A stretch of DNA of 64,000 nucleotides. It comes from Sphingobium sp. DEHP117 (lineage in GTDB: Bacteria > Pseudomonadota > Alphaproteobacteria > Sphingomonadales > Sphingomonadaceae). Numbering within the stretch: the stretch's first letter is position 1; each line of letters begins with the position of its first letter. Of this stretch, positions 9,129 to 19,800 are shown in pieces. Under the pieces are notes generated by a model that worked only from the letters and a program-made list of their open reading frames with translations, searched no databases and was not told the origin of the DNA. The DNA is taken from contig NZ_JAPFBJ010000002.1 of NCBI RefSeq assembly GCF_030867385.1, positions 597,001 to 661,000 on the forward strand, in the 5' to 3' direction. The position numbers and the translations under genes are program-made.

Positions 9129-9434
9129 TTAGCTCATTTTTACGGCAGCAACGACACCTGAGACTAGGGTTCCGCCCAACGCGGCAACAGCAACATTCTC
9201 ATACTGAGAGAAAAAGTCCATGGCCGTGGAGACAACAAACGAGCCTGCGATGAACCAAAGGCCAAAAGTCATCACTGCGTGCATCCGGCGGCGATGGTCA
9301 CCGCTCATCACGTCACGATATGTGTCCAAAGCAAACTTCATCGCCATACCCCCAACTTGCCTCGCAAAGGTGAAGGAATTCTGAACGTCCCACTCCCCAT
9401 CGCTGCGGCGAGTGGTATATGCGCCTGTTTCCAA
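9129..9434 (-). CDS. Small hypothetical membrane protein
   Basis: The ORF is 101 residues from a TTG start at 9434; a shorter product from ATG 9347 (72 residues) is equally possible. A basic segment (DHRRRMHAV) precedes two hydrophobic stretches. No family is recognised. It lies just upstream of the second small membrane ORF, with the 174-bp inverted-repeat element about 43 bases behind its start. Composition is lower in GC than the core genes. Confidence 0.5.
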   Translation of the reverse strand: METGAYTTRRSDGEWDVQNSFTFARQVGGMAMKFALDTYRDVMSGDHRRRMHAVMTFGLWFIAGSFVVSTAMDFFSQYENVAVAALGGTLVSGVVAAVKMS

Positions 9435-9477
9435 CTTTACAACCCGCAGACACGGGGCATTGTTCCGCCGATACGAA

Positions 9478-9651
9478 CCTAGGGGCTGTGGGGATTCAAT
9501 TCATATAGGCCTGCAAAGCGCAATTTTCTGCGCTTCGGTGCTCACGTAGCTTTAAGTACGCTGCGTTGAAACGAGTCACGTGCCTCGTTTCAAGATGCTC
9601 GAAAATCCCCCTTCTCGGCTCCATCTGAACTGAATCCCCACAGCCCCTAGG
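9478..9651. repeat. Dispersed 174-bp element with 26-bp terminal inverted repeats (copy 1)
   Basis: The ends are inverted repeats (9478-9503 and 9626-9651, one mismatch) beginning CCTAGGGGCTGTGGGGATTC. Read on the minus strand, its interior matches a second element at 42065-42190: both contain ATGGAGCCGAGA, GATTTTCGAGCA, CGCAGCGTACTT and TACGTGAGCACCG. Unlike that copy it carries a 10-bp-stem hairpin (9566-9593). It has no coding capacity and looks like a MITE or REP-like sequence. It lies upstream of clpB, ending 86 bases before the start codon. Confidence 0.85.
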
Positions 9652-9681
9652 GTGCTCCTCACAATAATTTTGACCTCGGTC

Positions 9682-9706
9682 CTTGTGTGGCAAAATTGCC
9701 ACATTA
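9682..9706 (+). promoter_or_regulatory. Possible heat-shock type promoter and operator palindrome of clpB
   Basis: CTTG (9682-9685) and CCACATTA (9699-9706) are spaced in a way that loosely fits an RpoH-dependent promoter, which would suit clpB. Overlapping it is a perfect 8-bp inverted repeat TGTGGCAA-aa-TTGCCACA (9686-9703), a candidate operator. Both assignments come from inspection only. Confidence 0.35.
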
Positions 9707-9737
9707 CCTCTGATTGCAAGAGATTGGAGGAACGCAC

Positions 9738-12317
<2,580 letters not shown>

Positions 12318-12321
12318 ATAT

Positions 12322-13650
12322 TCAGGCCGACAGGCGTTTCAATGCCTCATCCCGCCCGATGAGCGGCAACAGCGCCGCCATATCCGGTCCGTGGTCGAGA
12401 CCGGTGAGCGCGCGGCGCAGGGGCAGGAACAACGCCTTGCCCTTGCGCCCGGTCTCGGCCTTCAGTTGCTCGGTGAGGGCTGGCCACACGCCTGCGTCGA
12501 ACGGCAGGCTGGCGAGCGCATCGGCGGCGGCGGCGAGATAGGGGACGTCGTCAGCCTCGGGCGCGGGGGCATTAATCGGCCCGGTGACGATCCGCCACCA
12601 GTCGCTAATGTCCGCTACAATTTCGAGATTGGGGCGCAGCGCAAGCCAACCCGCCTCGCTCACGCCTGTGGGCAGGCGGCCCTTCACCGCGTCATAATCC
12701 AACAGATGCACGATCTTCTGGTTGAGCAGTTTCAGCTCGCCCTCATCGAAACGGGCGGGCGCGCGGCCGAAATGGGCAAAGTCGAACGCGGCGACGAGCG
12801 GCGCCGGGTCCGCCACCGGGATTACCGGGTCCGAGGTGCCGATGCGCGCCAGCAGCGCGATCAGCGCCATGGGCTCCAGCCCCTGCTCGCGAAATGTGCC
12901 CACGCCCAGCGAGCCGAGCCGCTTCGAGAGCTTGCCTTCGCTCCCCACCAGCAGCGCCTCGTGCGCGAAGGCGGGGGGCGTTGCACCCAGCGCGGCGAAC
13001 ATCTGGATCTGCGCGGCGGTGTTGGTGACATGATCCTCGCCGCGCACGACATGGGTGATGCCCATATCAACATCGTCGATCACCGACGGGAGCATATAGA
13101 GCCAGCTGCCGTCCGCGCGGCGGATGACAGGATCGGACAGCAGCTTCGGGTCGAAATGCTGCGGCCCGCGCACCATATCGTCCCACGCGATCGGCGCGTC
13201 ATGATCGAGCCGGAAACGCCAGTGGGGCGTGCGCCCTTCCGCCTCATAGGCCGCAATCTGGTCGGGCGTGAGGGAAAGCGCCGCGCGGTCATAAACCGGG
13301 GGCAGGCCGCGCCCCAGTTGCACCTTGCGCTTGAGGTCCAGCTCCTGCGCGGTTTCGTAGCAGGGATAGACCCTTCCTGCCGCGTGCAGCTCTGTAAAGC
13401 GCGCTTCATAAAGGGCGAAACGGTCTGACTGCTTCACCTCGTCGTCAGGCGTAAGGCCGAGCCAGGCGAGATCGGCGCGGATGCCATCGGCATATTCGGG
13501 CCGGGACCGCTCAACGTCCGTATCGTCGAGCCGCAGCAGGAAGCGGCCATTGTGACGGCGCGCCCACATCCAGTTGTGGATCGCCGTGCGCAGATTGCCG
13601 ACATGGAGATGCCCGGTGGGCGAGGGCGCGAAACGGGTGATGACGGTCAT
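12322..13650 (-). CDS. gltX: Glutamate--tRNA ligase
   Basis: The 442-residue class I synthetase has the HIGH-like motif in PSPTGHLHVGN and the KMSKS-like motif in GKLSKRLGS. It charges tRNA-Glu and, since a gatCAB operon is present in this window, possibly also tRNA-Gln or a subset of these. Many alphaproteobacteria carry two gltX genes; this one cannot be ranked without the genome. ATG 13650 (MTVITRFAPSPTG) is the normal start; the frame extends 32 codons further without similarity. The DUF3800 gene lies upstream on the same strand. Confidence 0.95.
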   Translation of the reverse strand: MTVITRFAPSPTGHLHVGNLRTAIHNWMWARRHNGRFLLRLDDTDVERSRPEYADGIRADLAWLGLTPDDEVKQSDRFALYEARFTELHAAGRVYPCYETAQELDLKRKVQLGRGLPPVYDRAALSLTPDQIAAYEAEGRTPHWRFRLDHDAPIAWDDMVRGPQHFDPKLLSDPVIRRADGSWLYMLPSVIDDVDMGITHVVRGEDHVTNTAAQIQMFAALGATPPAFAHEALLVGSEGKLSKRLGSLGVGTFREQGLEPMALIALLARIGTSDPVIPVADPAPLVAAFDFAHFGRAPARFDEGELKLLNQKIVHLLDYDAVKGRLPTGVSEAGWLALRPNLEIVADISDWWRIVTGPINAPAPEADDVPYLAAAADALASLPFDAGVWPALTEQLKAETGRKGKALFLPLRRALTGLDHGPDMAALLPLIGRDEALKRLSA

Positions 13651-13658
13651 GGCAACTC

Positions 13659-13687
13659 TTGACAATTCGATGGGAAAAGCATATATT
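13659..13687 (+). promoter_or_regulatory. Near-consensus sigma-70 promoter on the plus strand
   Basis: TTGACA (13659-13664) and TATATT (13682-13687) are 17 bases apart, one base from the full consensus. It points away from gltX, into the 103-bp gap before the DUF3800 stop codon. No plus-strand gene follows; a strong terminator hairpin does. The -10 region of gltX on the other strand may overlap it. Confidence 0.5.
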
Positions 13688-13693
13688 TCTGGC

Positions 13694-13754
13694 ATTGGAC
13701 AGGGGGTTGTTCCCAGTCGGCAAATGGTCTCGCTTCGCGGGGCCATTTGTTTTT
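13694..13754 (+). ncRNA. Candidate small RNA with intrinsic terminator
   Basis: A transcript starting about 7 bases after TATATT would run about 60 nt to a 13-bp stem (13721-13733 with 13737-13749, two G-T pairs, three-base loop) followed by five T (13750-13754). A smaller GGG-ttgtt-CCC hairpin lies in its first half. The T run abuts the DUF3800 stop codon. No known RNA family is recognised. Promoter and terminator are both good by eye; transcription is inferred. Confidence 0.35.
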
Positions 13755-14491
13755 CAGGGGAAGCATTTTAGTCCGAACCCGCGAAATTCACCTGTCGTGT
13801 TACAGCAAAATTTCTTCTCGATAATTGAATAAGCACGATTGGTTTGTCGGGGCCTCAACTGATGAAGGCCGATGGGACGGGCCACTAAATCCGCTAACTG
13901 AAGCCCCCCAGAATTGATTTTTTTGTGGGCAAATACAATTTCGAGGTCCTGGAAAGTCTGCGCGGCGTAGTTCTTTCCATCCTTGATTCGGCGGAACTCA
14001 AGTTCAAGAGCGTTATCTTCCTCATGACCGCGCCGTTCGAATATGATGTGCGAGGTGCCCTTAGCATCATTAGTAACAAGATATTTCTGAAGGCGCTCCA
14101 TACAGAACTTGAGTGAAAGATGATACGGGTCTTCCGGGCGTGCGTAGCGTTTTTTCAATGCCAGCTTGTCGATCACCGCTGCAATAACGGTGAAGGGCGC
14201 ATTGATAACCAGATCATCCAGATCCGCCATGAACGCTTCACGCTTAGCGACTGATTTCAGAAAGGCGAATGGCGGGGTCTGTTGTCTTATCTCGCGTTCA
14301 TGCAGAATGACCGCATCATGCCCGAAATATTTGAACTTGAAGCGCTGGATGGATGGCGAGACGAAATCGACATAGTGTGCTTTGTTGAAGATGCAGAACG
14401 CCAAGACAAACATGGGGAAATTGGGGTCGGGATTGCTCAGGTTGGCATCGCCGCTTTCATCCACATAAACGATGAAATTGCTGTTGAGCAC
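13754..14491 (-). CDS. DUF3800 domain protein
   Basis: The 245-residue protein begins with the typical DUF3800 segment FIVYVDESGD; the family is predicted to have an RNase H-like fold, and its members are often found in phages and defence islands. Acidic residues that could bind metal include the D and E of this motif and a C-terminal Asp in LQLADLVARP. The start is GTG 14491, two bases after the nadE stop, so translation is probably coupled to nadE. GC content is visibly lower than in nadE and gltX, which suggests acquired DNA. Biological role unknown. Confidence 0.85.
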   Translation of the reverse strand: MLNSNFIVYVDESGDANLSNPDPNFPMFVLAFCIFNKAHYVDFVSPSIQRFKFKYFGHDAVILHEREIRQQTPPFAFLKSVAKREAFMADLDDLVINAPFTVIAAVIDKLALKKRYARPEDPYHLSLKFCMERLQKYLVTNDAKGTSHIIFERRGHEEDNALELEFRRIKDGKNYAAQTFQDLEIVFAHKKINSGGLQLADLVARPIGLHQLRPRQTNRAYSIIEKKFCCNTTGEFRGFGLKCFP

Positions 14492-14493
14492 CG

Positions 14494-16158
14494 TCAGCTC
14501 GTCCGGAACGCATTGGTGATGGGATAGCGGCGGTCGCGGCCGAAGTTGCGGCTGCCGAGCTTGACGCCCGGGGGTGCCTGCCGCCTTTTGTACTCCGCGA
14601 TATAGAGCAGCCGCTCAATCCGGGCGACGGTTTCCCGGTCGAAGCCGCGCGCGACGACCTGTTCCACCGAAAGCTCGCTCTCCACCAGCCCGTGCAGGAT
14701 CGGATCGAGCACCTCATAGGGCGGCAGGCTGTCTTCGTCCTTCTGGTTCTCGCGCAGCTCTGCCGTCGGCGGTTTGGTGATGACGCGCTCAGGCATTACC
14801 GGGCCTTCAGCGCCGAGGCCGATGGCTGGCTTATGCGCGTTCCTCCAGCGCGAGAGATCGAACACCGTGGTCTTGTAGGCGTCCTTCAGCACCGAATAGC
14901 CGCCCGCCATGTCGCCATAGATGGTGGCGTAACCCACCGACATCTCGCTCTTGTTGCCGGTGGTGAGCAGCATGTGGCCGAACTTGTTGGAGAGCGCCAT
15001 CAGCGTGACGCCGCGGATGCGGGACTGGATGTTTTCTTCCGTCAGGTCTTTGCCGCGCCCTTCGAAAACGCCCGAAAGCATAGTGTCGAAGGATTTCATA
15101 GCGTCCGCTATTGAAATACTGTCAAGCCGGACGCCGAGCATCCGGGCGCATTCGGCGGCGTCGTCGAGGCTTTCCTGGCTCGTGAACGGCGACGGCATCA
15201 TCACGCACCACACCCGCTCCGGCCCCAGCGCATCGACGGCGACGGCGGCGCTCAAGGCGCTGTCGATCCCGCCCGAAAGGCCGAGCACCACGCCGGGGAA
15301 GCGGTTGCGCTCCACATAATCGCGCAGGCCCACGATCATCGCGCAATAGACGTCTTCCGGGTAGGGCGCGAGCGGGGCAATCTCGCCCGGTGTGCAAGCC
15401 CAGCGGCCATCTGCTTGCGCTTCCCAGCGGGTGAGACGCAGCTCCTCGCGCCAGTCCGTCATTTGATGCGCAAGGCTGCCGTCGCCGTTGAGCACGAACG
15501 ACGCACCATCGAACGCCAGCTCGTCCTGCCCGCCGACGCGGTTCAGATAGGCGATGGGGAGGCCCGTTTCCCGCACCCGCGCCGCGCATACCTGCGCCAC
15601 GCGGCGCTCGTCCTTGTCGATCTCATAGGGGCTGCCATTGGGTGAAATGAGCAGCTGCGCGCCCTGCGCCTTCAGGTGCGCGCACACGAACGGGAACCAC
15701 AGGTCCTCGCAGACCGGTACGCCGATCTTGACACCCCGAAATTCCATCGGCTCGGGCAGGGGGCCGGGCGCGAACAGGCGCTTTTCGTCGAACGTGCCGT
15801 AATTGGGCAGTTCGCGCTTTTGCCGCACTGCCTTGATCTCGCCGCCATCGAGCAGCGCGACGCAGTTGAACAGCGCGCCCTGATTGGCGATCACGGTGCC
15901 GACCAGCATTGCCGGGCCGCCATCCGCGCTCGCCCGCATCAGGCGCAGCAGCTCGTCGCCCGCGCGCTCCACCAGAGCGGGTTTCAGCACCAGATCCTCG
16001 GGGGGATAGCCGATCAACTGCAGCTCGGGGAAAACCACCAGATCCGCGCCCTGTGCCGCAGCTTTCGCGCGCCATTCCAGCATGGCATCGGCGTTTCCGG
16101 CAAGATCACCCACAGACTGCGTAGTCTGCGCAAGGGCTATCAGTAAAGAATGCGTCAT
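14494..16158 (-). CDS. nadE: Glutamine-dependent NAD+ synthase
   Basis: The 554-residue two-domain enzyme amidates nicotinic acid adenine dinucleotide to NAD+. The N-terminal nitrilase-type glutaminase carries Glu in [13 protein letters not shown], Lys in [14 protein letters not shown] and Cys near residue 149 in [10 protein letters not shown]. The C-terminal synthetase has the PP-loop GLSGGIDSA near residue 290 and [12 protein letters not shown]. It is divergent from prs. The DUF3800 gene follows at once on the same strand. Confidence 0.96.
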   Translation of the reverse strand: MTHSLLIALAQTTQSVGDLAGNADAMLEWRAKAAAQGADLVVFPELQLIGYPPEDLVLKPALVERAGDELLRLMRASADGGPAMLVGTVIANQGALFNCVALLDGGEIKAVRQKRELPNYGTFDEKRLFAPGPLPEPMEFRGVKIGVPVCEDLWFPFVCAHLKAQGAQLLISPNGSPYEIDKDERRVAQVCAARVRETGLPIAYLNRVGGQDELAFDGASFVLNGDGSLAHQMTDWREELRLTRWEAQADGRWACTPGEIAPLAPYPEDVYCAMIVGLRDYVERNRFPGVVLGLSGGIDSALSAAVAVDALGPERVWCVMMPSPFTSQESLDDAAECARMLGVRLDSISIADAMKSFDTMLSGVFEGRGKDLTEENIQSRIRGVTLMALSNKFGHMLLTTGNKSEMSVGYATIYGDMAGGYSVLKDAYKTTVFDLSRWRNAHKPAIGLGAEGPVMPERVITKPPTAELRENQKDEDSLPPYEVLDPILHGLVESELSVEQVVARGFDRETVARIERLLYIAEYKRRQAPPGVKLGSRNFGRDRRYPITNAFRTS

Positions 16159-16266
16159 CTGCTGGCCCCTAGAGTATTTTCGCTCGCGGCAAAAGCCTTG
16201 CCCTTTGCGTGTTGCCCGCTAAAGGCGGCGTATCAACCGTCACAGGATTGCAACGAGGGGCGCTCC

Positions 16267-17202
16267 ATGAAATTGATGACCGGCAACAGCAACCGGCCGC
16301 TTGCCCAGGCAATAGCCGACTATCTCGAAATGCCGCTCACCAATGCCTCCGTAAGGCGTTTCGCCGACGAGGAAGTGTTCGTCGAGGTACATGAGAACGT
16401 CCGCGGCGAGGATGTGTTCCTGATCCAGTCGACCAGCTTTCCCACCAATGACAACCTCATGGAGCTGTTGATCTGCATCGACGCTCTGCGCCGTGCGTCG
16501 GCCAAGCGGATCACGGCGGTGCTGCCCTATTTCGGCTATGCCCGGCAGGACCGCAAGCCCGGCCCGCGCACGCCGATCTCTGCCAAGCTGGTGGCGAACC
16601 TCATCACCGTGGCCGGCGCAGACCGCGTGCTGTGCGTCGATCTGCATGCCGGGCAGATCCAGGGCTTCTTCGATATCCCGACCGATAATCTGTTTGCCGC
16701 GCCGGTGATGTCCGCCGATATTCAGGCGCGCTTTGGTGACAAGAATATCATGGTCGTCTCACCGGACGTGGGCGGCGTGGTGCGTGCGCGCGCGCTGGCG
16801 AAGCGGCTCGACAACGCGCCGCTTGCCATTGTGGACAAGCGCCGCGAGCGCGCGGGCGAATCGGAGGTCATGAACATCATCGGCGACGTATCGGGTCGCT
16901 TCTGCGTGCTGATCGACGATATCGTCGATTCGGCGGGTACGCTCTGCAACGCGGCGGCGGCGCTCAAGGCTGCGGGTGCTGAGGATGTGGTCGCCTATGT
17001 CAGCCACGGCGTGCTCTCGGGCGGCGCGGTCGCGCGGGTCGAGGCGTCGCAGCTGCTGGAGCTGGTGATCACCGACTCGATCCTCGGCAACGAAGCGGTG
17101 CTGGCGAGCAACAAGGTGCGCCAGATGCCGATCGCGCCGCTACTCGGCGAGGCGATCAAGCGCATTTCGGACGAAAGCTCGGTTAGCTCTCTGTTTGATT
17201 GA
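16267..17202 (+). CDS. prs: Ribose-phosphate pyrophosphokinase
   Basis: The 311-residue PRPP synthase makes the precursor for purines, pyrimidines, histidine, tryptophan and NAD, several of whose genes are in this window (purF, pyrB, hisN, nadE). Visible motifs are [14 protein letters not shown] (ATP/metal site), [10 protein letters not shown] (flexible loop) and the PRPP-binding loop [15 protein letters not shown] 16267 follows GAGGGGCG; an upstream in-frame ATG 16150 would add 39 residues without similarity. Downstream is a perfect 29-bp hairpin (17226-17295) that may end transcription. Confidence 0.96.
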   Translation: MKLMTGNSNRPLAQAIADYLEMPLTNASVRRFADEEVFVEVHENVRGEDVFLIQSTSFPTNDNLMELLICIDALRRASAKRITAVLPYFGYARQDRKPGPRTPISAKLVANLITVAGADRVLCVDLHAGQIQGFFDIPTDNLFAAPVMSADIQARFGDKNIMVVSPDVGGVVRARALAKRLDNAPLAIVDKRRERAGESEVMNIIGDVSGRFCVLIDDIVDSAGTLCNAAAALKAAGAEDVVAYVSHGVLSGGAVARVEASQLLELVITDSILGNEAVLASNKVRQMPIAPLLGEAIKRISDESSVSSLFD

Positions 17203-17225
17203 TCCGCTCACGCGGATAATCAGTA

Positions 17226-17336
17226 CCAGCCCTCTCCCCCGCCCAACCTCCCGATATTTTACCGTGTCGGGAGGTTGGGCGGGGGAGAGGGCTGGCGCCG
17301 CAAATCCGAAACGCAGCGCAGCTGCCTGTTTCGGAT
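17226..17336. repeat. Double-hairpin intergenic repeat (copy A)
   Basis: Hairpin 1 is a perfect 29-bp stem (17226-17254 with 17267-17295, 12-base loop). Hairpin 2 (17304-17336) has outer arms ATCCGAAAC/GTTTCGGAT and a nested stem GCAGC/GCTGC. The same two-part unit occurs at 23834-23943 with compensatory base changes in both hairpins. It lies between the convergent ends of prs and the small gene at 17341, where it could act as a two-way terminator. Confidence 0.85.
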
Positions 17337-17340
17337 AATA

Positions 17341-17577
17341 TCACGCAGGTCCAACCAGCACCAGCGGCAGCGCCAGCATCAGCGCGATGCAGGCGGCGGC
17401 TCGTTGCTTGCCGTTGAGGAAGTCGGAAAGCGGATAAAGCTTCCACAGGGCCGGGCAGGAAAAGAAGCTCGCCACGAAGAGTCCTGTCGAAATCGTCTCG
17501 CCCAGATGGCGCGGCAAGTCCATCTGCGCGGCGAGGCCGCCCAAGAAGCTTCCGATACAGATGATCCATCCGAGCAT
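17341..17577 (-). CDS. Small hypothetical membrane protein
   Basis: The 78-residue ORF has two hydrophobic segments (about 3-20 and 59-76) and a moderately hydrophobic middle. I recognise no family. Codon use fits the host, and it ends 5 bases from a structured repeat, as the LOG gene does at the second copy of that repeat. It is divergent from hisN, with 94 bases between starts. It may be real but is unproven. Confidence 0.5.
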   Translation of the reverse strand: MLGWIICIGSFLGGLAAQMDLPRHLGETISTGLFVASFFSCPALWKLYPLSDFLNGKQRAAACIALMLALPLVLVGPA

Positions 17578-17671
17578 GGTTTTGCCAGTCTCCGTCCACG
17601 CATAAGAACGGACGGACGCGGCCCGGCTTTACCCTCTTGCGCCTGAGCGCACCGTCGCCCAAGGAAAGCGT

Positions 17672-18457
17672 ATGAGCCTTTCCGACGATCTTGCCCTCGC
17701 CCACGCCCTTGCCGATGCGGCGGGCGCCGCAATCCGCCCCTTTTTCCGCGCCGCTTACGAGACCGACTATAAGGCGGACGACAGCCCGGTTACGCAGGCG
17801 GACCGCGCCGCCGAGGCCGCCATCCGCGCGATTCTGGAGCGCGAGCGGCCCGATGACGGCATCATCGGCGAGGAATATGACGCAGTCCGCGAGGATGCGG
17901 AGCGCGTATGGATCCTCGACCCCATCGACGGCACGAGGAGCTTTATCGCCGGGCGGCCCATCTTCGGCTCGCTGATCGCGCTCAGTCAGGCAGGATGGCC
18001 GGTGCTCGGCATCATCGACCAGCCGATCACGCACGAACGCTGGGCGGGGGCGGCGGGTCAAGCCAGCACGCATAACGGCCGCGTGGTGCGAACCCGCGCC
18101 TGCCGTGAGTTGGGCCAAGCCATCCTCGCCAGCACCGGCCCGCAATATTTCCCGCACCCCACCGGCGAGGCCTTCTCGCATCTGGCGCGGGACTGCCGCG
18201 ACACGGTGTGGGGCGGGGACTGCTATAATTACGCGCTGCTTGCCTCCGGCCATATCGACATCGTGGTGGAAGCCGGGCTGAAGCTGCATGACATCGCGGC
18301 GCTGGTGCCGGTGGTGGAGGGCGCGGGCGGGCGCATGTGCGACTGGGCGGGCGATCCGCTGACCGACAGCAGCGACGGGCGGGTGATCGCGCTCGGCGAC
18401 CCCGCGCGGCTCGACGATGTGCTGGAGGCGCTGCACGGGGGGCACGAGGGGCATTAG
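17672..18457 (+). CDS. hisN: Histidinol-phosphatase, inositol monophosphatase family
   Basis: The 261-residue protein belongs to the Mg-dependent IMPase superfamily. Motifs: the metal-binding GEEYD region, ILDPIDGTRSF near residue 90, and WGGDCYNYALLASG followed by LKLHDIAALVPVVEGAGG. The sequence resembles the HisN subgroup that dephosphorylates histidinol phosphate, the penultimate step of histidine synthesis, more than classic SuhB-like inositol phosphatases. The subgroup call is by resemblance only. No other his gene is in the window. Confidence 0.82.
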   Translation: MSLSDDLALAHALADAAGAAIRPFFRAAYETDYKADDSPVTQADRAAEAAIRAILERERPDDGIIGEEYDAVREDAERVWILDPIDGTRSFIAGRPIFGSLIALSQAGWPVLGIIDQPITHERWAGAAGQASTHNGRVVRTRACRELGQAILASTGPQYFPHPTGEAFSHLARDCRDTVWGGDCYNYALLASGHIDIVVEAGLKLHDIAALVPVVEGAGGRMCDWAGDPLTDSSDGRVIALGDPARLDDVLEALHGGHEGH

Positions 18458-18475
18458 CAAGGGGAGAAAATTGTC

Positions 18476-18907
18476 ATGCACATCGAAATTCTGAAACCGG
18501 TCGTCGCGCTGGCGATCTGGACCATGGTGATGTGGGTATGGATGTACGCCACCCGCATCCCGGCGGTGAACCGCCTCAAGGTGACGCCGGATTCACTGGT
18601 ACAGGACAACCCCCCGACGCTCGACCAGCTTTTGCCCGCCAGGGTGCAGTGGAAGGCCCATAATTACAATCATCTCCACGAAGCGCCGACGGTATTTTAC
18701 GCGATTGCATTGACATTGGCCCTGATCGGCGCAGGGAGCGGCTTTCCGGCCCTGCTGGCGTGGATGTATGTAGCGCTGCGCGTAGTCCACAGTCTGGTGC
18801 AGGCGACGATCAACCGGTTGATGCTGCGCTTCATGATCTTCGCGCTGTCCAGCATTGTGCTGATGCTGCTGGTCGCATGTGCGGCGGTGGAGGTTTTTGC
18901 CCGTTAA
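18476..18907 (+). CDS. MAPEG-family membrane protein
   Basis: The 143-residue protein has four hydrophobic segments (about 8-26, 66-85, 90-108, 115-140), the layout of MAPEG proteins (glutathione-dependent membrane transferases and relatives). The segment QWKAHNYNHLHEAPTVFY carries the Asn/His/Glu typical of bacterial members. Bacterial MAPEG functions are mostly unknown. It starts 18 bases after hisN and is probably co-transcribed with it. Confidence 0.82.
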   Translation: MHIEILKPVVALAIWTMVMWVWMYATRIPAVNRLKVTPDSLVQDNPPTLDQLLPARVQWKAHNYNHLHEAPTVFYAIALTLALIGAGSGFPALLAWMYVALRVVHSLVQATINRLMLRFMIFALSSIVLMLLVACAAVEVFAR

Positions 18908-18926
18908 GGGCGGCGGAAGTGGGGGG

Positions 18927-19052
18927 TTCCTGGACAAGATTATCGTCGACCACGCCAGCAAGGTGCCGCAGGTAACGGCGCTGTTCTGGCTGACCAAGAT
19001 AATCGCCGGGGGCGCATTGGCAGTTAAAAGGCGCGTGAGCAAGGCAGGCTGA
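18927..19052 (+). pseudogene. Remnant of a COG4705-like membrane protein gene
   Basis: One frame reads FLDKIIVDHASK, VPQVTALFWLTKIIAG, then stops at TGA 19050 after about 41 residues. The second segment matches the N-terminal start of COG4705-type inner-membrane proteins (KVPEVTLFFWIIKIL). There is no usual start codon nearby and the remaining transmembrane part is missing, so this is a decayed fragment. It lies between the MAPEG gene and rpmI. Confidence 0.5.
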
Positions 19053-19209
19053 TCAGCGACGCTGCCCCTTGCTTTTCTACCCCTTCCTGCCTATAGGCGC
19101 GCCTTCGTCCGGCTTGCCGGATGATTCTTGATGGGACGAGCAGGCTGATAGGGCTGCCTTGTTTGTCCGCAAACGTCAAAGGCTTATGGCCTCAACGAAG
19201 GAGACGAAA

Positions 19210-19413
19210 ATGCCCAAGCTCAAGACCAAGAGCGGTGTGAAGAAGCGCTTCAAGTTCACCGCGACCGGCAAGGTGAAGCATGGCGTCGCTGGCAAGCGGC
19301 ACCGCCTCATCAGCCACAACGCCAAATATATCCGCCAGAACCGTGGCACTTCCGTGCTGTCCGATGCCGACGTGGCTCACGTCCGCCTCTGGGCACCCTA
19401 CGGCCTCAAGTAA
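19210..19413 (+). CDS. rpmI: Large ribosomal subunit protein bL35
   Basis: The 67-residue basic protein has the typical start [15 protein letters not shown] and end [12 protein letters not shown] 19210 is preceded by AAGGAGAC at good spacing, so longer in-frame starts (from 19159) are not needed. rplT follows 13 bases downstream. In many bacteria infC, rpmI and rplT form one operon; here infC is about 15 kb away. Confidence 0.96.
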   Translation: MPKLKTKSGVKKRFKFTATGKVKHGVAGKRHRLISHNAKYIRQNRGTSVLSDADVAHVRLWAPYGLK

Positions 19414-19426
19414 GGAGTAGCGAGAG

Positions 19427-19789
19427 ATGGCACGCGTCAAACGGGGCACCACCACCCGCGCCAAGCACAAGAACATCCTGGAGCAGGCAAAAGGCTATTA
19501 TGGCCGCCGCAAGAATACGATTCGCATTGCCCGCCAGGCTGTCGAGAAGGCCGGGCAATATGCCTATCGCGACCGCAAGGTTAAGAAGCGGAACTTCCGC
19601 GCGCTGTGGATCCAGCGCATCAACGCCGCCGTGCGCATGGAGGGCCTGACCTACGGCCAGTTCATGCACGGCCTCAAGCTCGCCGGAGTGGAGCTGGACC
19701 GGAAGGTTCTGGCCGACATCGCGATGCACGAGGGCGAGGCGTTTAAGGGCATCGTGGCGCAGGCCAAGAGCGCCCTTCCGGCAGCTTAA
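19427..19789 (+). CDS. rplT: Large ribosomal subunit protein bL20
   Basis: The 120-residue protein is normal in length, with the typical N-terminus [15 protein letters not shown] and the conserved [20 protein letters not shown] stretch. It is needed for 50S assembly and, in other bacteria, represses its own operon through a leader RNA. AAGGAG precedes ATG 19427. No L20-binding leader was recognised upstream of rpmI. Confidence 0.97.
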   Translation: MARVKRGTTTRAKHKNILEQAKGYYGRRKNTIRIARQAVEKAGQYAYRDRKVKKRNFRALWIQRINAAVRMEGLTYGQFMHGLKLAGVELDRKVLADIAMHEGEAFKGIVAQAKSALPAA

Positions 19790-19800
19790 GTCAGACGGCG

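Noticed and set aside
18760..18975. Plus-strand ORF overlapping the end of the MAPEG gene
   Set aside because: It lies in another frame of the MAPEG gene and does not match the COG4705-like remnant, which is in a different frame.
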